Shown piece after piece: positions 55,742-64,000 of a stretch of DNA of 64,000 bases; position 1 is the stretch's first letter; each line of letters starts with the position of its first letter. Under the pieces are notes generated by a model. The model was not told the origin of the DNA, did not search any database, and saw only the letters and a program-made list of their open reading frames with translations. The position numbers were made by a program, and so were the translations under genes. Source of the stretch: Sedimenticola sp. (GTDB taxonomy: Bacteria; Pseudomonadota; Gammaproteobacteria; Chromatiales; Chromatiaceae); assembly GCA_026992075.1 (NCBI GenBank), contig JALXAM010000001.1, forward strand, positions 1 through 64,000, read 5' to 3'.

Positions 55742-57954
55742 TCAGCGGCAGCTTTCACAGCTGCCGGCAGGGGCATTTTCCATCATGCACCGGGCAATCA
55801 CTTCGGCGCTGGAGGGGCGAGCCAACAGGTAGCCCTGCACCTCGTCACAACCGCAGTGGCGGAGAAACTCGTACTGGGCCTGCTCCTCCACCCCTTCGGC
55901 CACGGTGCGCATGCCGAAACTGCGCGCCAGGGCCACCGAGGCGCGAATGATCGCCTCGTCACTGGGGTCCCGTCCCACGTCGCGCACGAAGCTGGCGTCG
56001 ATCTTGAGACAATCCAGGGAAAAGCGCTTGAGATTGGCCAGGGTGGAGTGACCGGTGCCGAAATCGTCGATGGCCAGCCCCACCCCCAGGCGGTGCAGTT
56101 CCCGCAGGTTCTCCTCCAGCACGCTCTCCTCGCCCAGGATCATGCTCTCGGTAATCTCGAACTCCAGCTTCTCCGGCGGCAGCTCGTATTGCTGCAACAG
56201 CGCAGCCACCCGTTGCGCCAGACCGGGTTGGCGCAGTTCGCAGGCAGAGAGATTCACCGCCAGGCGCGGCACCTCGATCCCCTGTCGCCGCCAGCGGCGA
56301 TACTGGCGGCAGGATTCGCGCAACACCCAGGCACCCATTTCACCCATGAAGCCGCTGGCCTCCGCCACCGGGATGAACTGCCCCGGCCCCACCTCTCCGA
56401 GTTGCTCGCTGCGCCAGCGCAACAGCACCTCCAGGCCGGTGAGGCGGCCATCGCCGATACGGTACTGGGGCTGGAACAGCAGGTAGAGTTCGTCGTTCTC
56501 CAGCGCCCGGCGCAAGGACTGCTCCAGCTCGAAGAAGCGGCTGGCACCGGCGGCCAGCTCCCGGGAGAAGAAGCGGGCGCAGCCGCCGCCGGCATTCTTG
56601 GCCGCGTACATGGCGACGTCGGCGTGCAACATCAGGGCATCCACATCCTGGCCGTCCTCCGGAAAGAGGCTGGCGCCGATGCTGGCCGAGATCCGGAAAT
56701 CCCGCCCCTGGATGAGAAAGGGGTCGCGGAAGACGTTCAACAGCTTCTCGATCACGCGCAGCAGCTCGCCCCGGCTGGCGACACCCTCCAGCAGCAGCAC
56801 GAACTCGTCGCCTCCCAGCCGCGCCAGGGTGTCCACCTCCCGCACTGGGCCCCGCAGTCGCCGGGCGGCCTCCACCAGCAGGCTGTCGCCGGCAGCGTGA
56901 CCCAAGGTGTCGTTGACCCCCTTGAACCGGTCCAGGTCGATGAACAGCACCGCTCCGCCCACCCCCTCCCGGCGAGCCCGGGCCAGGGCCAGCTCCAGCC
57001 GGTCGCGGAACAGCACCCGGTTGGCCAGGCCGGTGAGGGCGTCATGGGTGGCCAGATACTCCAGTTCGCTGCGCGAGGCGTGGAGTTCGGTGACATCGTT
57101 GAGCAGCACCACATAGTAGGTACACTGGTCCACCTCTAGCTTCACCTTGTCCAGCCGCACCCACCACCAGCGCTGCGGCTCCCCCGGCACCGCGATCTCT
57201 TCCCGGCAGGCGCCGCTCTCCTCCACCCGGGACCACAGATCCTCCCGTTCCGCCAGGCAGGCGGGCAACCCCTCCTCGCCACCGGTGAGCTCTTCCCAGG
57301 CGGGATTGGAAAAGAGCACCCGTCGTCGCTGGTCGAGAATGAGGATGCCTTCCCGGGCGGCACGTACCGCCTGTCCCACCAGACGATTCCAGGTCTCCTC
57401 CTGGCGCTGCTCGGTAATGTCGTGAACCACGGTGAGCAGGGTCCGCCGCCCCTCCACCCGGTAGTCCACCGGCACGCACCGGGCCAGGAACTGGCGCCGA
57501 CCCACCGGCAGATCCAGCCAGTATTCCAGGGACTGGCTGCTGTTGCTCTCCAGGGTGGACTTGAGCAGGTTCATGAAGCGCTCGGCCTGCTTCTTCCCGA
57601 ACAGCTCGTCGGGCCGGCGGCCGATCACCTGCTCCGGCGGCAGGTAGAGCTGCTCCGGCCGGGCAGCCAGCACCTCCAGGTAGGTACCCTCCTCGTCCTG
57701 GAAGAAGAGCATGTCGGGCACCGCTTGGGCAATGGCCTGCAGGCGTGCGCGGGATGAGCTGCGGGTCCGTTCGTAGAGTTCGCGCATCTCCTCGGAGGAG
57801 AGACGCAGGGAGCGCTCCAGCAGATAGCGGTCCTCGTCCGCCTGGCGGTAGGCCTGGTCCACCAGTTCACAGAACCGACGCCACTGTTCGCTGTCCGGAT
57901 GGGCGCCGTGCTCCAGCTCCAGCTTTCGCAGTTGGCGGCGCAGCAGGGGATGCA

Positions 57955-57955
<1 letters not shown>
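55742..57955 (-). CDS. PAS-GGDEF-EAL cyclic-di-GMP signalling protein
   Basis: A 737-residue cytoplasmic protein. A helical N-terminal region (MHPLLRRQLRKLELEHG..., about 1-100) is followed by two PAS-like domains (about 105-225 and 230-350), a GGDEF domain with intact motif RLGGDEFVLLLEGV and an EAL domain with EVLLRW, EITESMIL, AIDDFGTGHSTLANLK, KIDASFV and TVAEGVEE. Both catalytic motifs look functional. Its ATG shares a base with the stop of the upstream FIST gene, implying a sensor-output pair; the long ORF start upstream is rejected. Confidence 0.87.
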
Positions 57956-59094
<1,139 letters not shown>

Positions 59095-59174
59095 GGCCGT
59101 GGGAAGATGCCGAAATTGCCCTGAATATAACAGGAGCCGGCGGAGACCAGGCGGCGGAAAGCGTTAACCAGCTC

Positions 59175-59771
59175 CTATTTCAGGGCGATGGGCAGCGCCT
59201 GATAGCCCTGAGAGGCCAGGCGTTTGCGAACCCGCTGCATCTCGGCAGTATTGGAAAAGGGCCCCAACCGCACCCGGTACCAGGTGACCCCCTTGATTCT
59301 GGCCCGGCTCACCTGTGCCTGCAGGCCGAGAAAGGCCAGCTTTGCTTTCATGGCGTCCGCCTCCTTGGCGCTGCGCACCGAGCTCACCTGGAGCATGTAC
59401 TTGCGACCAGGAGCCGAAGCGGGCTTCGAGGGCGGGGTGGCCGGCTGGTGGGCAGCAGCCGGCGGATTGAGCTCCTCCTCCGGCACCACCACCTCCTGAT
59501 CGGGCAGCAGATTGTAGAAATCGAAATCCGGCGGCGGCACCGCCTTCTTGCGCGGTGGCTGGGCAGCGGACCCGCCAGCCGCCGCCTCCCGTGCCGCCGG
59601 CGGCCGGTCGCCGATCCAACCCGCCTCCTCCACCGGCTGTCCGAACTTCAACCAGAGGAACCCCACGCTGGCGGCACCGGCCAGGTAGCCGATCGCCAGC
59701 CAGATCCAGACCGGCACCGGATCGCGTTTCTTGCGCCGTGTGGCGCGGTGCTTGTAGTCCCGTCTCGCCAC
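59175..59771 (-). CDS. SPOR-domain membrane protein
   Basis: A 198-residue bitopic inner-membrane protein: a basic cytoplasmic start (MARRDYKHRATRRKKRDPVP), a transmembrane helix (VWIWLAIGYLAGAASVGFLWL), a proline/alanine-rich periplasmic linker and a C-terminal SPOR domain (KYMLQVSSVRSAKEADAMKAKLAFLGLQAQVS... to 198), which binds denuded septal peptidoglycan. It is FtsN-like in layout and directly follows argS, as in Pseudomonas (argS-SPOR). FtsN identity is not demonstrated. Confidence 0.88.
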   Translation of the reverse strand: MARRDYKHRATRRKKRDPVPVWIWLAIGYLAGAASVGFLWLKFGQPVEEAGWIGDRPPAAREAAAGGSAAQPPRKKAVPPPDFDFYNLLPDQEVVVPEEELNPPAAAHQPATPPSKPASAPGRKYMLQVSSVRSAKEADAMKAKLAFLGLQAQVSRARIKGVTWYRVRLGPFSNTAEMQRVRKRLASQGYQALPIALK

Positions 59772-59774
59772 GGC

Positions 59775-61532
59775 CTACATGCGTTCCGGGGCCGAGACCC
59801 CCAGCAGCCCCAGGCCGTTGCGCACCACCTCGCGCACCGCCAGGATCAACTTGATGCGGGCATCGCGCAGCGCCTCCTCCTCCACCAGGAAGGGGTGGGC
59901 GTTGTAGTAGGTGTGGAACTCGTTGGCCAGCTCGCGCAGGTAGTGGGTGAGCTGGTGCGGCTCCTCGTGGAGCGCCGCCGCCTCCACCACCTCGGGATAG
60001 CGCGACAGGGTCTTGAGCAGGGCCAGTTCGTGCGCCTCCGTGAGGCGCTCGAGGTTGGTCGCGCCGGGGGTGGGCTCCACCTGGATCCCCTTCTCCGCCG
60101 CCTGCCGCAGCACCGAGCAGACCCGGGCGTGGGCGTACTGGATGTAGTAGACCGGGTTGTCGTTGGACTGGCTCTTGGCCAGGTCGAGGTCGAAGTCCAG
60201 GTGCTGCTCGCACTTGCGCATGACATAGAAGAAGCGCGCTGCGTCCCGCCCCACCTCCTTGCGCAACTGGCGCAGGGTGACGAACTCGCCGGAACGGGTG
60301 GACATGGGCACCTTCTCGCCACCCCGCCAGAGGATGGCGAACTGGACCAGCAGCACGTCCAGCTTGTCGGGATCGTCGCCCAGGGCCTTCAGCGCCGCCT
60401 TCACCCGCGGCACATAGCCGTGGTGGTCGGCGCCCCAGACGTCGATGACGCGGTCGAAGCCGCGCTCCAGCTTGTCCATGTGGTAGGCGATATCGGAGGC
60501 GAAGTAGGTGGTCTGGCCATTCTCCCGCTCGATCACCCGGTCCTTCTCGTCACCGAACTCGCTGGAGCGGAACCAGAGGGCGCCCTCCTTCTCGTAGAGC
60601 CAGTCCCCCTTGCGCAACCGCTCGATGGCGCGGTTCACCGCGCCCGACTCCACCAGGGTGCGCTCGGAGAACCACTGGTCGTAGACCACGCCGAACTTCT
60701 CCAGGTCGTCGCGGATGTCGTCCAAGATGGTGTTGAGCGCCAGCTCGAAGACGTAGCGGTAGCGGTTGTCCCCCAGCAGCGCCTTGGCGCGGCCGATGAG
60801 GGCGTCGATGTGCCGCTCCTTGTCGCCGCCGGCTGGCTCGTCGGGGGGGACGCCCTGGAACACCTCGTCGGCGGAATGGCGGTAGTGGTCGCCGTGCTCG
60901 CGGTGGAGGGTGGCGGCGATGTCCCAGACGTAGTCGCCCTGGTAGCCGTTGCTGGGAAAATCGAGCTCCTCGCCCGCCAGCTCCAGGTAGCGCAGCCACA
61001 CCGAGGTGGCGAGGATGTCCATCTGGCGCCCGGCGTCGTTTACGTAGTACTCGCGGTGCACCTCGAAACCCACCGCCTCCAGCAGGTCGGCCACCACGGC
61101 GCCGTAGGCGGCGCCGCGACCGTGCCCCACGTGCAGGGGCCCCGTGGGGTTGGCGGAGACGAACTCCACCTGCACCTTTTTTCCACGGCCGATGTCGGAA
61201 CGGCCGTAATCGTGGGATTTCTCCAGGATCTCGGGCACCACCGAGCGCCAAGCGGCGGCAGAGAGGTGGAAGTTGATGAAGCCGGGGCCGGCCACCTCCA
61301 CCTTCTCCACCAGTTCACTGGCGGGCAGCGCCGCCACCAGCCTTTCCGCCAGATCCCGGGGCTTCATGCCCGCCGCCTTGCTGTTGACCAGAGCCGCGTT
61401 GGTGGCGAAGTCGCCGTGGCCGGCCCGGGCCCGCTCCACCACCGCCGGCTTGCGCTGACCGGCTTCCAGCACCCCTTCTGCCGCCAGGGCGTCCAGCGCC
61501 GCGGAAACCCACTGTTCAATCTGTGTCTTCAT
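59775..61532 (-). CDS. argS: arginyl-tRNA synthetase
   Basis: Class Ia synthetase, 585 residues. HIGH-like motif in [18 protein letters not shown] near residue 120, [13 protein letters not shown] as KMSKS equivalent, C-terminal anticodon-binding domain with [16 protein letters not shown]. Start [17 protein letters not shown]; the longer ORF upstream is rejected. It lies 3 bp from the SPOR gene. Confidence 0.96.
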   Translation of the reverse strand: MKTQIEQWVSAALDALAAEGVLEAGQRKPAVVERARAGHGDFATNAALVNSKAAGMKPRDLAERLVAALPASELVEKVEVAGPGFINFHLSAAAWRSVVPEILEKSHDYGRSDIGRGKKVQVEFVSANPTGPLHVGHGRGAAYGAVVADLLEAVGFEVHREYYVNDAGRQMDILATSVWLRYLELAGEELDFPSNGYQGDYVWDIAATLHREHGDHYRHSADEVFQGVPPDEPAGGDKERHIDALIGRAKALLGDNRYRYVFELALNTILDDIRDDLEKFGVVYDQWFSERTLVESGAVNRAIERLRKGDWLYEKEGALWFRSSEFGDEKDRVIERENGQTTYFASDIAYHMDKLERGFDRVIDVWGADHHGYVPRVKAALKALGDDPDKLDVLLVQFAILWRGGEKVPMSTRSGEFVTLRQLRKEVGRDAARFFYVMRKCEQHLDFDLDLAKSQSNDNPVYYIQYAHARVCSVLRQAAEKGIQVEPTPGATNLERLTEAHELALLKTLSRYPEVVEAAALHEEPHQLTHYLRELANEFHTYYNAHPFLVEEEALRDARIKLILAVREVVRNGLGLLGVSAPERM

Positions 61533-61681
61533 GGTCGTCCGAGGGCGAAAATCAAGCGGGGAAGGATAACATGAAGTCTTTCGGCAGGAGGCGCGTCCTC
61601 GCGCCGAACGAGGAAGCCCTTCACGTGATCCCGAGTTCGCGGCGAGGACGCCGGTGCTACGCACTGACTACTGACCGCTTT

Positions 61682-63886
61682 TCAATACAAATCCACCGGG
61701 TCCACGTCCAGCGACCAGCGTACCCCCCGGGCTTCGGGCAGCTCGGCGAGTTCCGGCACCAGCAGGCGCAACAGCTTTTGCAGCTGGCCGCGGGCGCTGG
61801 ACTGGAACAGCAGCTGGGCCCGGTAGCGACCGGCCCGGCGCGGCATGGGGGCCGGCACCGGGCCCCAGAGCGCCACCGTCTCCCCGGCCAGGGCGGTTGC
61901 CCGCCCGGCGGCCGCGACCAGGAACGCCTCGGCCCGCTCCATCTTCGCCGCTGCCGCCCGCAACAGCGCCTGGTGGCTGTAGGGGGGTAGCTCGGCCGAG
62001 GCACGCTCGGACAGCGCCTGTTCGGCGAAAGCGTCGTAGCCCTCCTGCACCAGGGTCTGCAACAAAGGATGCTCCGGGTAGCGAGTCTGTAACAGCACCT
62101 CCCCCGGCCCGGTGCCGCGGCCGGCGCGACCGGCCACCTGGATCACCAGCTGGGCGGTGCGCTCCGCCGCCCGGAAATCGGCGCTGAACAGCCCGCCGTC
62201 CACGTCCACCAGGGCCACCAGTGCCACCTCGGGGAAGTGGTGGCCCTTGGCCAGCATCTGGGTGCCCACCAACAACCCAGCGCCCCCGGCCCCCACCTGT
62301 TCCAGCAACTGCTGCAAGCGGCCGCGCCGGGCGGTGGTGTCCCGGTCGATGCGCACCAGGGGAACCTCGGGAAAGCGCTCCGCCAGCACCTGCTCCAACC
62401 GCTCGGTGCCCTGTCCCAGGGGGTGCAGGGCATCGGCACCGCAGGCGGGGCAGCGCGGCGGCAGGGGGCGTTCGGCGCCGCAGTGGTGGCAGACCAGCTT
62501 GCCCCAGGCCCTGTGCCAGGTCTGGCGGGCGTCGCAGCGGGGACAGTCGGAGAGCCAGCCGCAGTCATAGCAGGTGATCACCGGCGCATAGCCCCGGCGG
62601 TTGAGAAAGACCATCGCCTGGCGCCCCGCCGCCAGGGTCTCCTCGATGCGCTCCAGCAGGGGACGGGAGAGCCCCCCTTCCAACCGCTGGCCACGCACGT
62701 CCAGCAACCGCATGGCCGGTAGCTCCCCTCCGGCCACCCGCCGCCGGAGCCGCAACCAGCCGTAACGCCCTTCACGAGCGTTCTTCAGGCTCTCCAGCGA
62801 AGGGGTGGCCGAACCCAGCACCACCGGGCAGCCGGCACGATGGGCCCGCACCAGGGCCAGGTCCCGGGCGGAATAGCGTATCCCCTCCTGCTGTTTGTAG
62901 GAAGCGTCATGCTCCTCGTCCACCACCACCAGGCCGAGATCGCGCATGGGCGCAAGCACCGCCGAGCGGGTGCCGATCACCAGTCGCGCCTGCCCCAACC
63001 GGGCCCGCAGCCAGTCCCGTTCCCGCTCCCCCTCGCTGCGACCGGAATGGAGCAGCGCCAGGGGCACCGGCAGCCGCTCGCGGAAACGGGCCACCAGCTG
63101 CGGCGTGAGCGCGATCTCCGGCACCAGCACCAGTACGCTGCCGCCCGCCGCCAGCACCCGCTGCGCCAGCTGCAGGTAGACCTCGGTCTTGCCGCTGCCG
63201 GTGACTCCCTCCAGCAGCCAGGCCCGGTAACCTCCCAGGCTTGCAGCCACCGCCTCCACCGCGGCCGACTGCTCCGGGTTGAGGGACGGCCCCGGGGCGG
63301 CGGTGAACGCTCCCCCGCCGGAAGCCGCTTCCTCCACCAGCTCCACCAACCCCTTTTCCTGCAGGGCGCGGAGCAGGCTCCTGCCAGAGGGAAACCGTTC
63401 CCGGAAGGCTTCCAGCCCTGCGCTGCCACCCTGCGCCTCCAGCCAATCCACCAGCTGGCGCTGTTTCGGCGCCCTGGTCAGCAACTCGGGGTGCTCTTCC
63501 AGGGGCTGGCGCAGAAGGCGGAGCTGCCGCGACCGCTCCTCCAGCGGCGGCCGCCCCCGCCGTAACCGGGCCGGCAGGGCAGAGAAGAGCACCTCCCCCA
63601 ACGGATGGTGATAGTAGTCGGCAACCCAGCGCAGCAGCTTCAGGTGGTCCGTGGGCAACAGCGGCTCCGGATCGAGCAGACGAACGGCCCGCTTGAGGCG
63701 TTTCGTGTCCAGTTCCGACTCCGTTGCCAGCTCCACCAGCAGCCCGCAACGCTCTCTCCGGCCAAAGGGAACCAGCAACCGCTGACCGGGCTGCAACGCC
63801 TCCGGCGCCACCCCGGCCGGTGGCAGATAGTCGAACAGTCCCCACACCGGCGCCGGGAGCGCCATACGCAGCACGGGCTCAGTCAC
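61682..63886 (-). CDS. priA: Primosomal protein N' (PriA helicase)
   Basis: Replication-restart helicase that recognises stalled forks and loads DnaB. The 734-residue protein has the N-terminal 3'-DNA-binding domain, Walker A LLEGVTGSGKTEVYLQ near residue 225, DEEH box in VVVDEEHDASYKQ and the zinc-binding cysteines CYDCGWLSDCPRCD / CHHCGAERPLPPRCPACG in the helicase insertion. The start MTEPVLRMALPAPVWGLFDYLPP is canonical. It is upstream of argS on the same strand, as in many gammaproteobacteria. Confidence 0.96.
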   Translation of the reverse strand: MTEPVLRMALPAPVWGLFDYLPPAGVAPEALQPGQRLLVPFGRRERCGLLVELATESELDTKRLKRAVRLLDPEPLLPTDHLKLLRWVADYYHHPLGEVLFSALPARLRRGRPPLEERSRQLRLLRQPLEEHPELLTRAPKQRQLVDWLEAQGGSAGLEAFRERFPSGRSLLRALQEKGLVELVEEAASGGGAFTAAPGPSLNPEQSAAVEAVAASLGGYRAWLLEGVTGSGKTEVYLQLAQRVLAAGGSVLVLVPEIALTPQLVARFRERLPVPLALLHSGRSEGERERDWLRARLGQARLVIGTRSAVLAPMRDLGLVVVDEEHDASYKQQEGIRYSARDLALVRAHRAGCPVVLGSATPSLESLKNAREGRYGWLRLRRRVAGGELPAMRLLDVRGQRLEGGLSRPLLERIEETLAAGRQAMVFLNRRGYAPVITCYDCGWLSDCPRCDARQTWHRAWGKLVCHHCGAERPLPPRCPACGADALHPLGQGTERLEQVLAERFPEVPLVRIDRDTTARRGRLQQLLEQVGAGGAGLLVGTQMLAKGHHFPEVALVALVDVDGGLFSADFRAAERTAQLVIQVAGRAGRGTGPGEVLLQTRYPEHPLLQTLVQEGYDAFAEQALSERASAELPPYSHQALLRAAAAKMERAEAFLVAAAGRATALAGETVALWGPVPAPMPRRAGRYRAQLLFQSSARGQLQKLLRLLVPELAELPEARGVRWSLDVDPVDLY

Positions 63887-64000
63887 CTGTCCCGGCTCCC
63901 CTTCGGCTCATGCGGCCAGGCTGTGGATAACTCTGTGGACTTCCGGCGTGAAAATTGAACACGGACCGTTACCAAAGTCGAAGAGGCCTGGTACAACCCC

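Noticed and set aside
63922-63930. Perfect DnaA-box sequence TTATCCACA (minus strand) upstream of priA
   Set aside because: One 9-mer is expected about once in this much sequence by chance; no cluster, AT-rich element or dnaA/dnaN genes here, so it is not evidence of an origin.

Overview
The window is high-GC (roughly 65 percent by eye), gene-dense DNA. Gene content and order point to a gammaproteobacterium, probably a sulfur-oxidising chemolithoautotroph. The evidence is a qmoAB-hdrCB electron-transfer operon (reverse APS reduction), a CbbQ-type RuBisCO-activase-like ATPase beside it, and a TusA-type sulfur carrier paired with a PP-loop thiolation enzyme. Several blocks match gene orders I recall from Pseudomonas and relatives: glnE-ilvE-waaF-waaC-waaG-rfaP, rpe-gph-trpE-trpG-trpD-trpC with crp/vfr and an OsmC gene, and priA-argS-SPOR. 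The genus cannot be fixed from the sequence alone. I see no rRNA, tRNA, CRISPR array, prophage or complete insertion sequence.

Layout. 0-3.2 kb: malic enzyme, ribosomal protein L31, a Rho antiterminator and the haem chaperone HemW. 3.2-8.6 kb: an orphan TRAP binding protein, thyA, a bile-acid/sodium symporter-family protein, lgt and an RlmI-type rRNA methyltransferase. 8.7-14.9 kb: a YyaL-type thioredoxin-domain protein, an unrecognised secreted coiled-coil protein, a set of small membrane/envelope genes (ICMT-like, lytic transglycosylase, DUF350, CbiM-like) and a Tas aldo-keto reductase. 14.9-21.5 kb: a membrane GGDEF-EAL sensor with a hidden signal peptide and probable ATT start, PP-loop enzyme + TusA + CDF exporter, and glnA behind a sigma-54 promoter. 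21.7-25.1 kb: moaE, a DUF3617 lipoprotein and a large secreted protein with a possible MACPF-like core. 25.2-31.6 kb: cbbQ divergent from qmoA-qmoB-hdrC-hdrB.

31.6-43.2 kb is one long minus-strand run: uvrD, glnE, ilvE, a zf-CHCC protein and an overlapping LPS inner-core operon (waaF, cysC, waaC, waaG, rfaP and a second kinase-fold gene). 43.2-46.6 kb: hicBA with an unusual long inverted repeat upstream, then feoABC behind a Fur box. 46.8-49.8 kb: yaaA, a Sel1/SLT lytic transglycosylase, osmC and crp. 49.8-55.7 kb: trpC, trpD, trpG and trpE (transcribed E to C, broken by dispersed repeats), gph and rpe. 55.7-63.9 kb: a PAS-GGDEF-EAL protein coupled to a FIST sensor, a SPOR protein, argS and priA.

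At least four families of short dispersed palindromic repeats lie between genes. The less ordinary points are the MACPF-like secreted protein, the qmoAB-hdrCB arrangement without sat or apr genes beside it, the probable ATT start of the GGDEF-EAL sensor, and the 170-bp inverted repeat in front of hicBA.
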